44,038 bases of DNA from a virus: positions 1 through 44,038 of the IMG/VR virus record IMGVR_UViG_3300021962_008254; one strand, given 5' to 3'. Positions 7,555 through 18,800 of this stretch are shown in pieces (position 1 is the first letter of the stretch; every line of letters starts with the position of its first letter). The position numbers and the translations under genes were made by a program. The notes beneath the pieces were generated by a model. That model ran no database searches. It was not told where the DNA came from and was given only the letters and a program-made list of their open reading frames with translations.

Positions 7555-8523
7555 TCATACTCCTAAAAGAATATATTCTAATGTTATTTTTCTATCTTCT
7601 GCTGTTACATATTGTTTTGTCATATCAATACAAGGGGTTATAATTTTTATATAACCAACACCGGGCTGTCTTTTAACTCTAATAACGTTATCAACCACAT
7701 TATATTCCCATGAACATTCTACTGTAAAATCTAAATTCTCAACACCACGGAGAGTTGTATATTGTATTATGGACGCCCCTCCAATAGCAAGCTCCAGTTC
7801 TCCCCTATTTACAACAATAGTATTATTATTAATAAGATTGCAGTTTAGTCTGGGAGCAAAAGCAAACCACGGTACAATATTAGAAAAACTAGCACAAGCT
7901 GCTACACTTCGTTGCTCATTAACGCTTCCAAGTTCTCCATGTAAACTAACAATATTAGGATTCACAACAAGGATGTAAGCGTTTGTTCTTCCCAATTTAA
8001 AAGCGACAAATAACAACAGGGACTTAACAGGACTATCCAATCCACACAGTTCATTTGTATCAGCAAACAACAATCTATATTGATCGTCTCTAACAATATA
8101 ACGTGAGTCTCGTAAGAGAGCAGTTTGGGTGACTGGTTCATCTCCTTCAACTAACATTCCCAAAGCACACCATCCTTTTTTATCTAAAGTGCGCTCGAGA
8201 AAATCTAAATCTATTATTCTACTATTATACTCATCTCGCAATACTTCCGGAATATATGATTGCGTAATTGTTGCACCATCTTTATGTTTTACAACAGCAA
8301 GAGACGTTACATCTTTATCAAACTGCATTAGCGTTTGACCGTGATGCCATTGTTTTATATAATGATGTTTTGATTCAGGAACAAGTGTTTTATTAACAGG
8401 AACGGTATAATATCTTTCCTCCGTTTCTGATTTTACCACAATCGGAGTAAGATTCACACTATCCGCTATACGTTCCCAATCAGGAGGTCTACTTTGGGCA
8501 CGTGTAAAAAGCCAATGCTTCAT
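7555..8523 (-). CDS. Unknown protein of the radical SAM cassette
   Basis: A 322-residue protein starting MKHWLFTRAQSRPPDWER. It has no signal peptide or membrane segment. The C-terminal half reads as beta-rich (TLRGVENLDFTVECSWEYNV, then VGYIKIITPCIDM), and could be an Ig-like or jelly-roll domain of a virion protein. The start overlaps the preceding 198-residue gene as ATGA, and the stop lies one base before the start region of the small Cys-tail protein. The tight packing ties it to the modification genes. I do not recognise a family; a structural partner of the small HxH protein or a carrier for modification are both possible. Confidence 0.6.
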   Translation of the reverse strand: MKHWLFTRAQSRPPDWERIADSVNLTPIVVKSETEERYYTVPVNKTLVPESKHHYIKQWHHGQTLMQFDKDVTSLAVVKHKDGATITQSYIPEVLRDEYNSRIIDLDFLERTLDKKGWCALGMLVEGDEPVTQTALLRDSRYIVRDDQYRLLFADTNELCGLDSPVKSLLLFVAFKLGRTNAYILVVNPNIVSLHGELGSVNEQRSVAACASFSNIVPWFAFAPRLNCNLINNNTIVVNRGELELAIGGASIIQYTTLRGVENLDFTVECSWEYNVVDNVIRVKRQPGVGYIKIITPCIDMTKQYVTAEDRKITLEYILLGV

Positions 8524-9116
8524 AATCCCTTAATATATTGAATTACTTCTTGAGAAGTAGCTCCATCAAAAAATTTATCATATTGTTGTTGATTTTCTCT
8601 CATCCAGCTATTATGAGCTTCAGATAAATGCAGCGCTGCTTCTTTTGCAATTCGCTCGTGCTCTTCCATATGCTCTATTCCAAAATCTTGGGGATTGACA
8701 GCCCAACCAATAAAATGATCAACGCCTTTGGGCTTGTAACTCACGGCAGGATATACCAATAACGTCTTTTGATCTGCAGGAAGTTGTTGAATAACATATG
8801 GAAATAATTGATCGAATATTTTTTCAAAACAAAAGATAAATTTTGATTGCAATGTTCCATCTTCAGCTGCTTGTAATATGGTCGTAGCAAAATTTCCTTG
8901 CTGCCATTGGTCTCCTGCACCTTGTCCGTATATTTCTGGATGTTGTCTGGCGACGTCTATTAAACGATCTTTTATCTCACGAGAAGTATCGCCTTGAAAA
9001 AGAGCTCTGCGCTGATGAAGCGATTCGATAAAAGAATTCTGCTCAGAAGTATTAACGACTTGCTGTACATTGAAAGCTGTTTGGGATTCTAATGTATGAG
9101 ATAATAAAATAACCAT
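8520..9116 (-). CDS. Unknown protein of the radical SAM cassette
   Basis: A 198-residue, mostly helical protein starting MVILLSHTLESQTAFN. It contains a central segment KFIFCFEKIFDQLFPYVI and a charged C-terminal helical region rich in E, H and Q. It has a single cysteine and no recognisable catalytic motif. A ribosome-binding site AAAGGT precedes the ATG. An exact TATAAATA late promoter lies inside the upstream B12-radical SAM gene (9232-9239), giving a leader of about 110 bases. The stop overlaps the next start (ATGA). I do not recognise it; its fixed place between the B12 enzyme and the other cassette genes suggests an accessory role. Confidence 0.6.
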   Translation of the reverse strand: MVILLSHTLESQTAFNVQQVVNTSEQNSFIESLHQRRALFQGDTSREIKDRLIDVARQHPEIYGQGAGDQWQQGNFATTILQAAEDGTLQSKFIFCFEKIFDQLFPYVIQQLPADQKTLLVYPAVSYKPKGVDHFIGWAVNPQDFGIEHMEEHERIAKEAALHLSEAHNSWMRENQQQYDKFFDGATSQEVIQYIKGL

Positions 9117-9139
9117 GTTTTTACCTTTTATTATTTTAT

Positions 9140-11191
9140 CTATTTTTTTGGATATGACACTTTTATTTTTTCAAAAAGTTTTGTCCCATTCATATTCGAA
9201 CAAATAGATAAAAAATGTTGTTTTATTCGTGTATTTATATCTGTCATTTCACCCCAAAGCACTAAGTCGTTTGGTTGGTATGTTGTTGGTCGTTTAACAA
9301 AAACGCCATTGGTCCTGTATTTTGACCAATCATATTCAGTAGAAAAAGTATATTGATTAGGGGTGTAGTTTATATTTTTAATCATAGAAGAAGTATATAC
9401 AATTAAATCATCCCGAATCGGATCTTCACCAAACTGCATGTTACACCATCTAGCAAGTGCAATATAAAACGCTTTAATATTACTATACAGCATAATGTTA
9501 AACAATGGGCCAGCCAAGCAGCGAACTTGGAATGGGAAGTTTTCCGGAACATCGAAGTATTCAAAATCAACAGCTTCGTCTTTTTGTATTTTTTCTAAAC
9601 CCTGCTGCCACATAGATTGAAGCAAGATATTCTGAGTAGGTGTAAGGCCATTTCCTTCTGCAAAAAGAAAAGAATCCCACAACTTTCTATAAAATACGCT
9701 ATGAGGAATACCGGTACTAGCCATGTATTTTGTAATAGAAGAAAGTAACTCTCCAACTTCTGCTTGGTGAACAACATAGTCCATTAAAAACATTGTCAGC
9801 CATTCTTCTTTAGAATAAGACATCGTCTCAATTACAATTTCTGTAGGACACATCCATTCCGGATCAACTACAAGATCTCGAGCAACATTTAAATTTTCAA
9901 CAAAATGCTTTTTTAAAATTGTAAAGGTACCATCGTTCGTACTTCTCATACCAAAGCTTGTTTTCAGAGTTTGTATTTTAAATTTTTCTCGATACTCTGC
10001 TTTTGATGCTGGCGTTGTAGGTAGCAAGTGCCAAACATACCTCTTGCCAAACGTATCCATTGTACACGAGTAATCTAAGGCTTCGTAGTAACTATCTAAA
10101 GTAGCACCTGGCAAGCCAAGAATCATCTCGAGTCGGATTTTGCCACCATGCTTTTCTCTAATCTTAATATAGTTTTCTAATTGCAATTTCCAATCTTCAT
10201 CTGTTCTGTCAATATTCTTCAACACATCTCTGTTTAGATCTTGTACAGGGACTTTGTAGTCGGAAAGCATTCCATATTCTGCTGTCAGAGATTCAATCTC
10301 ATATACGTTGTGTTTGTTGACTTTTGACGGGCCAAAGAAGTACATAATACTAGGAACCGAAGCACGTTTTCTCCATGCACATATATGTTTAATAATGTCA
10401 ACATCTCGGTCAATAATTCCGAAATTGGCGTCTGTAAATGAAAAGAAAAATGGCTTTACATAACCAAGTATAAAATCTATATCTTCTATAATTAACTCAG
10501 TTGGTTTGAAAGTGACCTTAGAATTGATCCCCCCACCCCACTCACAATAAGTGCAACCAAATGGACATCCTCGCGACGTCTCATAAGCTACGTAGAGTTT
10601 TTTATTTTCTTTAATTGATTTTTCTATACGACGATCGATGTAGGCCTTGTTGTGTTTGTAAATTCGAACAGGCCATTTAAAATCTCGTTTGTAGAAACTT
10701 GCAAATGATTCTTTCCACATTCCGTTGTGCGGATATATGCAGTATGGGACTTGGGTAAGATCAGGAGTCGGTTGTTCGAGTTGGTACAAGTACTCCGTAA
10801 GGAATACCTCACCATAACCATCTTCTTTACATACAGCATCGATAAAATTATTTACTTTAAAGTAATTAATATCTTCTTTGTATGTTATGTGAGGACCCCC
10901 TACAATAATCTTGCAATTAGGGAGTTTGTTCTTTACTTGTTTTGCTATCTGTAGAGATAGTCCAACGTTCCAAACGTAAAGAGAGAATCCTAGAACATCA
11001 GGTTTACGTTCTATAATTTCATTAACGAGATCGTCTACGTGAAAAGCATAAGACTCAGTGATTGGATCTAACCATTCCCACTGAGTCTTGTGTTTATTGT
11101 TTTCTTCGAAGTACGATTTGAGAGTTAACCAAGCATAATCAATTCCAAGAACCTCTGCGGCCATGGAATAATTCACAAATTGTATTTTCAT
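9140..11191 (-). CDS. B12-binding-domain radical SAM enzyme
   Basis: A 683-residue protein. Residues 1-140 fit a Rossmann-like cobalamin-binding domain (IQFVNYSM, then PDVLGFSLYVWN, then KIIVGGPHITY). The radical SAM motif is C209-x3-C213-x2-C216 (SRGCPFGCTYC), followed by segments typical of class B enzymes (FSFTDANFGI, LEMILGLPGATLDSY). No DxHxxG motif is visible in the B12 domain, which is common in this class. Many relatives are methyltransferases acting on unactivated carbon or phosphorus; others do ring contraction or other chemistry. The C-terminal 250 residues are not assigned. It follows the 491-residue tail fibre directly, with no clear ribosome-binding site, so it is probably coupled to fibre translation. 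Confidence 0.85.
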   Translation of the reverse strand: MKIQFVNYSMAAEVLGIDYAWLTLKSYFEENNKHKTQWEWLDPITESYAFHVDDLVNEIIERKPDVLGFSLYVWNVGLSLQIAKQVKNKLPNCKIIVGGPHITYKEDINYFKVNNFIDAVCKEDGYGEVFLTEYLYQLEQPTPDLTQVPYCIYPHNGMWKESFASFYKRDFKWPVRIYKHNKAYIDRRIEKSIKENKKLYVAYETSRGCPFGCTYCEWGGGINSKVTFKPTELIIEDIDFILGYVKPFFFSFTDANFGIIDRDVDIIKHICAWRKRASVPSIMYFFGPSKVNKHNVYEIESLTAEYGMLSDYKVPVQDLNRDVLKNIDRTDEDWKLQLENYIKIREKHGGKIRLEMILGLPGATLDSYYEALDYSCTMDTFGKRYVWHLLPTTPASKAEYREKFKIQTLKTSFGMRSTNDGTFTILKKHFVENLNVARDLVVDPEWMCPTEIVIETMSYSKEEWLTMFLMDYVVHQAEVGELLSSITKYMASTGIPHSVFYRKLWDSFLFAEGNGLTPTQNILLQSMWQQGLEKIQKDEAVDFEYFDVPENFPFQVRCLAGPLFNIMLYSNIKAFYIALARWCNMQFGEDPIRDDLIVYTSSMIKNINYTPNQYTFSTEYDWSKYRTNGVFVKRPTTYQPNDLVLWGEMTDINTRIKQHFLSICSNMNGTKLFEKIKVSYPKK
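9232..9239 (-). promoter_or_regulatory. T4-type late promoter TATAAATA inside the B12-radical SAM gene
   Basis: An exact late-promoter octamer on the minus strand near the 3' end of the B12-dependent radical SAM gene. Transcription would start near 9226, 110 bases before the 198-residue gene. It would drive the remainder of the cassette late in infection. It lies in coding sequence, so chance occurrence is possible. Confidence 0.45.
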
Positions 11192-11192
11192 A

Positions 11193-12668
11193 TCATAAAA
11201 TTACAGCCTCAATCAGCCCTTCTTTTGTAAAGTCTTCATAATCTTCTAGTGCAATAGCAAAGTAGTTAATTGCACTCATTGCTGCGACGCCCGGAATAGC
11301 ACTTGCAGCTAATCCTTGGCCTTTTTTAACTAATCCAAGCACACGAACAGGCACACGACCTTTTAATGCAACTGGAACGCCACCTTCTAAGTCTTTATTC
11401 ATTAGATAAGCCGGTTTATCAGATATTGTACCTAAAGCGCGAATGTAGTCAATAGCCGTATATGCAGTAACTTCTTTTGAGCCGCCAACTTTAACAACTG
11501 TTCCTACTGGATAATCTTGATCAGCCAAATACATCTCAGCCAAGTCAGCATATCGAGCTGCGGTTGCTGTACCAACAAACAAGTTGGTAGTAATATTTCC
11601 ACTACTATCTCTTAATGCTACCGTACTTCCAATAGAAGTTAGGGCTCCAGGATATGCAGTTCCGCCAAATAAGATATTATTAGATTGAGTAATTGTACCA
11701 CTAACGTTTGATGTTAGAGTGCCAGAAGATATTGTAATGTTGTTGACAGTTACAACGTTAGCAGAGAAACTACCATTAGCATCTCGTGCTACAAGAACGC
11801 TTGCTGTGGCAGCTGCTGAAGCATTAGCATTCAATGTGATGTTTGTCGATAATGTTCCACCACCAGACATATACGAACCAGCAGTTACTGATCTTGATAA
11901 AGTATTAGCATTGCCAGTGACGTCCCCTACAATATAAACCCCACTGCCCACCCCGGCTCCTAGTGTAACGTTTGCAGCTGCAGTAATTGCGTTTGCTATT
12001 AACGTGCCTTGTACAGCAACGTTTGCAACAGCAAACACATATTGGGAAGCATCGTATCCGAGGTAGCGTAAGTTTGTATTACCAAAGAACAAATAACCGC
12101 TATTGGGAACACTCGATAGAGTTAGAGTTGTATTTGCTTGGATGTTGACGTTAGCGCCAAGAGTAACAACACCAGAAAACTTAGCATTACCAGAAACGTT
12201 TGCAGTACCAACTACAGACAATGTTGCGTCAGGCGATCCAGTATTAACCCCTAAACGACCTGCCGTATTAATAAAGATTGTATTGCTCTTGAAGTTAGCA
12301 TTTGAGGTAACAGTAAGAGTACCACCGCTAATTGTTGTAACAGCAGAATCAATAACAACGTTAGAAGACGATAAGTTGAAGTTTGTAACAGATCCACCAA
12401 CGTTTGCTCCTGAGAATACAACGTTAGATGTAATTGCAAGGTTGGCTGCGGTTGTTACAGTACCGCCACGTAGACTTTCCCCCACAGCAATTACGTTAGC
12501 AGAAAATATTCCATTAACACTTGCGTTACCAGCCGTCAACCCGCCAGCAGTATTAGCAGCGGTAGTGACAACGACGGTAGATACCTTATCCAATACTTGA
12601 TTGGTTTTATCCAACCAGTTTTGGAATGTATCTGTAGATAAATTTACGTTAGCGATTGATACCGACAT
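11193..12668 (-). CDS. Tail fibre protein with conserved C-terminal domain
   Basis: A 491-residue protein. The N-terminus (SIANVNLSTDTFQNWLDKTNQ) is the attachment-type segment seen in fibres of aquatic T4-like phages. Residues about 40-365 are low-complexity beta repeats rich in N, T, S, V and G (for example SNVVFSGANVGG). The last 120 residues form a distinct domain: ARYADLAEMYLADQDYPVGT, then GRVPVRVLGLVKKGQG, then AIALEDYEDF. This C-terminal block recurs on many phage fibres and resembles trimerisation/intramolecular-chaperone heads. The start overlaps the 72-residue gene upstream by 20 bases. It is probably a side or long tail fibre and, by position, a candidate target of the modification cassette. 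Confidence 0.78.
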   Translation of the reverse strand: MSVSIANVNLSTDTFQNWLDKTNQVLDKVSTVVVTTAANTAGGLTAGNASVNGIFSANVIAVGESLRGGTVTTAANLAITSNVVFSGANVGGSVTNFNLSSSNVVIDSAVTTISGGTLTVTSNANFKSNTIFINTAGRLGVNTGSPDATLSVVGTANVSGNAKFSGVVTLGANVNIQANTTLTLSSVPNSGYLFFGNTNLRYLGYDASQYVFAVANVAVQGTLIANAITAAANVTLGAGVGSGVYIVGDVTGNANTLSRSVTAGSYMSGGGTLSTNITLNANASAAATASVLVARDANGSFSANVVTVNNITISSGTLTSNVSGTITQSNNILFGGTAYPGALTSIGSTVALRDSSGNITTNLFVGTATAARYADLAEMYLADQDYPVGTVVKVGGSKEVTAYTAIDYIRALGTISDKPAYLMNKDLEGGVPVALKGRVPVRVLGLVKKGQGLAASAIPGVAAMSAINYFAIALEDYEDFTKEGLIEAVIL

Positions 12669-12867
12669 TTTGTGCTATCTGTCCTAAAAGTTGTTTAATA
12701 TCGCTGAGGTCTTGTTTTAACATATCAACTTCAGCCTTTAATGTTTGGTTGCTTACAATGGTGTTGCGTTGCTGTTTATACAAATCATATGCTGTCTTAT
12801 TTGTATTTATCAGCGCGGTAGTATCCTCATCGCGCATAAAACTGGCGTCGTTTGTTTTGATAAGCAT
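12649..12867 (-). CDS. Small coiled-coil tail protein
   Basis: A 72-residue protein starting MLIKTNDASFMRDEDTTALINTN. Its second half, with LKAEVDMLKQDLSDIKQLLGQI at about 43-64, is a clear heptad-repeat coiled coil. Small proteins of this form lie between the large baseplate proteins and the fibres in T4-like phages of aquatic bacteria. It has a good ribosome-binding site (AAGGTGAGGG) and overlaps the fibre start downstream. A GATAAATA octamer at 12804-12811 inside it could start transcription of the fibre. The likely role is a fibre connector or assembly factor; this is inference from size, coiled coil and position. Confidence 0.6.
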   Translation of the reverse strand: MLIKTNDASFMRDEDTTALINTNKTAYDLYKQQRNTIVSNQTLKAEVDMLKQDLSDIKQLLGQIAQNVGINR

Positions 12868-12875
12868 CCCTCACC

Positions 12876-15800
12876 TTATACTGATACCGCTAACACTCGA
12901 ACATCATTCAATGTTGGCACCAAGTAATTGTATGGAGATAACAATACAATCTTTACTGCCATGTATTTGTATGTATCAAATGCAGCATTGTTTGAATCGT
13001 GGTAGCGAGTAATATAATTGTTACGTGTATATTTGAACGCAGCCTTCTTCTGGGTTACAAGCTCAATCGTGTTACCAGTCCCAGTAAACGATGTGTTAGA
13101 TGTTACTTGTAGTGACGTATTATTCGCTACAGATACAACAGGGAACAAATCATAGTCTGTTAATGTGTTGGATTTAACAATCTTGACCAAATCCCCAGCA
13201 ACAACTGTTGTAGAGAATGTAGTATCTACGCCTGTAATAGTAGTGTTCGAGTATGTTGTAACGACCCCAGACAATAATGTTGATGGAGGAGTTTTAGGGA
13301 ATGTGTACTCATATTCTCTATAGTCTTCCTCATTCAATGAATCACTGTATATGGCACCAGATGTCACTTGATCCATCAATGTCCAGTCTTTATCCTCAAA
13401 TGCCTCTCCATCCGTGAAGTTAAGGATCTTAGCATACACTTGAATTGTAGTACCGCTTGGCTTATATGCTGTAATGAATATTTTAGCATCCTCCGCATCT
13501 AAACCGTCAGCTAGCGCAATACGCTTGGAGACATACTTAGATGTAGCACTACCAAAACGACCGGTCTCATTAGTATAATCGTTATTGACTAAGTTTCTTG
13601 TCAGAACAACACTTGATGGGTTCATATCCACTAATGGAGATATGTCAGTAGTTGCTCCTGACATTTGCAAGTCAGCAGTGAATGATTTTGTAATTGTAGA
13701 TCCTACAATCTCATTAGACTTACTCTTAATGATAGCATCATCTCCCAGATCCAATCTGCTTGAAGCAGTTAAGAAGTAAGATTTAGTGTCTGTAGAACCA
13801 GCATTGGTTGTTAGTGTTCCAACCAACGAAACAGTTGTACCAGGTATTTGTAATGTATTAATTAATGGTCTAAAGATATTAGCTTTTATGTTATCGACTG
13901 TACTTACAACACCAAGCGCTTGACTTGTATCTCCAACGATCGTACCTCTATAAGCAGAGTTAGATGTTTGAATCTTGAACGTATCATTAGCAGACGTTGA
14001 AGAACTGATATAGATCTTTGTATTACCATAATCGTAAGCACTCACAACACCACGAACTACTTTTTGACCATTAACAATAATAGAAGCATTGCTTGTTAAC
14101 TTAGGTACCTTATTAATAGTAATTGTGGAAGAGTTGGCTGCAGTTACGCGGCTAACATCAAACACAGGATCCATACGGTAATGAGTTGAGTTAGAAGCAC
14201 TAGTGCTCAACGCAGAGTCAATTGTTATCGATGTTGAGTTAGTGACAGCAACAACTTGTCTGATATCGCTACCAATGCGGATGAAATCCCCAGCGGAATA
14301 TTCTGTAACGAAGTCTGTTGTTTGACCGCCGCCATTAGAAACAGTAACAGTCGTTACATTAACATTACCAGTACCTATAGCAGCATTATTAGAATACACA
14401 AACAATACATTATCGCCAACTGATAGAGCAGCCGCTTGACTTGAGCTTGTACCTACAACAACGTTCGCTACATTAGTCGTAAAAGTACCACTCAAATATG
14501 TGTTACTTAATTGCGCAACAGTTTCGCCCCCAGTAAAGTATCCTTCTGTATTTGCTAGTGTTAGGAACTCATAATCTCCGTTGTGTACTTTTGCTGTACC
14601 ACTTAGATTATTAAACAGAGCGCGCTTGACTGTAAACTTCAAGTCCTCGTCTTGTACTGGCGTCCAAGCTGTACCAGAAGTTGAATAGAACATCGTTCCC
14701 AGTCCCCAGTTCTGGTTACTGATCAACGAAGTGTTGGCTACGTCTTTAACGCCTGTCTCAGCCGTCCAAATCGTATATTCAGGAGAGTTAGCATCAGGGT
14801 AAATGACGATTGCATAGTCCGTTTCTGTTTTCAGATATACAGGAGAAGCAAACGTAAATGAAGTTGCATTTGAAGCTGTCTCGCTTACGCTAACGTTTGC
14901 AGGGGACAGTCGTGTACGAGAGAAAGGAACAATAATATGTGAAGGTACACCATTATTTGTTTCGCGTAATTCTAAGGTAACGCCTTGCGTTGCATCCTTC
15001 GCCCTAAAGAATACATCAATGCCAGTAATGAATACGCCATCAGTATCAGCCAATTGACGTTGCACTCTAAACGTTTGTGATAGAGGGTCCGGACGTTCAA
15101 ATCTTACTTTATCAGAAACAACATAGGTGTTTGTATAGTTAGCTACTCCAAACGAATTATCATACGTTACATCAATAGTCTTCGTAGAGAGTGATAGGTT
15201 TGTTTTGTTAACACCATAAGCGTACGCTACAAATGAACCAACGGCTTTAGATGTAGCTGATGTCTCCGAAGCTGTAGCATCGACGTCCATAATAACAACA
15301 TTACGCTCACCAACAAAGAATGTACCGCCAGGAAGGTCGATATAACCAGCTAACTGACCATTATCGCCCGCTACTAATGCAGCCCCCTTCGCTCCAGTTA
15401 CAGTAAATGAATTTTCCGTAACATTTGTAAAGACAGTTATGCTGGCTGGTGTGACGTAGCTCGATACGTTGACGTTATCGAAGAACACGTAGTGGGTTGC
15501 TCCTGGACGTAATCCAGCTGTAAAGAAGTATATTCTTTGTTCCCGTATGTAAGGTCTCAACGTAAAGTCAGTAACATAATCCCCGAGGTTCTGTTGAGTA
15601 ATTAACTCTTGACCAGGATTGATTTTGACTTTTGTATCTGTAAACGTTTTAAGAACGTCTTGCTCAAATACACGGTTCGTACCATTCATACCAACAAATA
15701 TTGCATTACCAACGTTAGCCACGCTGTCTAAGTTGGTAGACACGTTAAGTTGGGAAAGCGCACTACTTGTTGCTCTAGCCAATGCATTCAACGGAGTGGC

Positions 15801-18800
15801 AATATCAACAGTAATAGATACACCCTTGCGTGTAATATCATAGTAGTTGTCATAAGGAGGATACAAACTAACGTTTGCTTTATACTTCCAGAACTGATCA
15901 ACAAGAGTACGAATCTTATTTGCTATCGGTTGTTGTACGAGATTTTTCTCTGTAAAACTTAGCGTTACAATATCTCCCGTCTTGGTAGTATTTGTGCTAT
16001 TAGCCGAATCGTAAACTAAATCAATTTTTACATCGCTGAAGTTTGGTCTAGCAACTCCTTTGTTTGTGTCAATAATAACACTATACTCAGCATCGTTAAG
16101 ATTGGATACGTTGTAATCTGTCAATGGATCAACAAAGAAGCCGTTTTTAAATCTTTCGATTGAGCTATTTGCTTCTCCAGGCAACACAAGTTGCTTAGTA
16201 TTTTGCTCTAGAGTATTCAGTAGAGCATAATACTCTAGTCTATTAATACGACGCTCGATGTCGGAAATATCCTTCATCGTATAGCGTTTGTTTTGCATCG
16301 GGTTAATATAAACACCGAGATCAGTACGGCTCGAATCAGCTGCATCTTTAGCAGATAAGCTAGGATACGGTGCTACATTGACCATACCAATTGTCATTGT
16401 GCCTTTAGGCTCTGAAGGACCAGAAGGGTTGTTTGCAGGAATGCCTTCTGTTACAGTAATACCACCGTATGTGTCAATTACTACTCTATCTTGTCTTGCC
16501 AGATATGAGTTTACGCTAGCGGTAAATTCTCTTGTAGGAGAAGGAAAATATTTCTCTGCGGAAGCAAATGTAATTGTCGTAGATGGATCGATTGTAGCTC
16601 CTGCAACTGCAGTTGCATTTACGTTTGCCGTATTAGAGCAAATAGGTCTAAAGTCAATTACATCACGCAAGTCATATGCTTTACCAGTTTTTGGAGATGT
16701 GTAAACAGGAACGTCTTGCGTACGAATCTTATTAGATGGTAATGGCTCTGTAGCATCATCGATCGCTGAAGCGTATGATTCTGTAGAGATGTATTTGCCA
16801 ACACCATGTGTGAATGCTTTCAACGATACTAACAAGCAGTTTGTATTAGCAATTGCTAGCGTTGAGCCTGGACGCTTCTTCAAATATGACAAACCATAAT
16901 AGTTGTCGTTCTGACCGCTATCTAAGAAGAATTCGTTTACGTAGTTTGTTGTTGTGTTGCTATATGTGTTAGCAGAGCCGACGTATACTCCAGTTACTTC
17001 ATATGCATCAGGAATACCTAAGCACCATGGTCCGGTTGTAGATGTTGTTGTAGCAGCTGTGGACAGCTTAACAAACACTGGGCTTTTAACTGTCTTAACT
17101 TTAACAGCTGGGCTTTCATTTTGAATATCATGGTAGATAGAAACTGTACCAGTTCCTGTTAGACCGTGGCCAAGATTCAACGTCAGTGTTGTTTGTGTTC
17201 CATCAATAGCAATTGATTTTCCTGCTTGGTTCTGGAAATCGATTGGAACGTTTGCTGGATAAGCAATAGTATGAACGTTTGCAGACAAAGAAGCAGCAAA
17301 GTTGTTAGCCACTTGAATAGATGTATTGCTTGAAATCTTAACAATACGTAATGGATCTTGTGTACCAACTTTAATAAACTGACCAACAGAATATTCGGAA
17401 GTGAATAATGTACTTGTACCAGTTACAGTATTTGCACCGCTTGTTGTAGCAACAGTTCCAGTCTTGTTTGTTGAAGAAACAAGAGTTGTCTGAGGGATAA
17501 CAATGAAGTCGCGTTCTTGTACGCTATTCAATGTCGATCCAGCAGAATATGGAAGAGTATTACCACCAGAGAATGATGTGCTTAAGGTTCCCCCAACCGC
17601 AAATGCAGCGTTAGTCTGTGATCTACTAATGAACGTTTCGTTTGTAAGAGTTTGAACACCAAACGTACCAGTATTAAAAATCAACGAATCATACTGGATG
17701 TCGTTTATTACAGCTAAATTATCAGCGTTCAATACAACGTCCGCGACACCGACGCCAGCAACTGCAATAGATCTTACATCTTTGAACGAGAACCCTGAGC
17801 TCATCTTCACATCATAAATGTAAAGTCTATATTGGCAATCAGGAGTACCTGGAGTGCCGGCATCAAATACCAATGAACGTACTTGAGCTGTACCAATCTG
17901 GGTACCAGGAGTCGTAGGAGAGCCTCCGGCATTATCTGATAAGTCTGTTCCTGCTGTACTACGTAGCGTGACAGTCGTTCCTAACTTAATATCAAAGTTA
18001 CCAAGCAATTCTTTAACATAAACGTAGCCACCATAGTTGGTAGATATTGTTTGCGCATCGTTAGTAATCGTATTAGTTGACTTACGTAGAGGAATCTTAG
18101 TATTATTGTAAATTTGAACGCGATTGCCTTCCACGTATGCTAAACCAGCACCAATCACCAAATTCAAATGGGTTGTGTTTCCGCTAATCGATTCAGTGTA
18201 CATCGGAATCGGATCCACAACATAATTACCTGACTCTTCAAATGTTCTCTTAGAGAGTTCTTTGTTGATCGAATTAAATTGTGTAGTGGTTCTGTCCTTA
18301 ATAATTCTTCCGTTTTCAAACTCATACAATGCAAGGAAGTCATTATTAGATGCAGCGTTAGCAGTCGAAAGAACAACTAGGTTAGCAGTAAGTTTTAGAC
18401 GATCAGCACCAGGAGCTGTGTAGTTAGTAGAGTTATTAGCATTATCCAGCAATGTCTGATCGGAGTTGCTGTTAACAACTGCCTCTGTTGTATGGAAGCC
18501 AATTACGACGTTATTTGGTGATGTGTTATACTTGGATACAACTTCCTCATGCGAGCCAACACGAATAAAGTGGCCCTTTTGATAGATAACCCCCTCGGAC
18601 GTTTTAACTGCATAACCACGTCCTGTTGGTGCTGTGTACAGGCTATTAGCAACAGCGATCTGAGCGAGATAGTTGAACGATGTTAAATTAGCCCCAGAGC
18701 CTGTGCTTGTTGTTACTGTGACTGTTGGAGAAGTAGTATATCCACTACCATTATCTGTAATCTCAATTGACTTAAGCGTACCGTTAGCGTAAGTAGTAAC

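Noticed and set aside
12103-12600. A plus-strand frame of 165 residues opposite the tail fibre
   Set aside because: Low-complexity reverse complement of fibre repeats, with no start signal.
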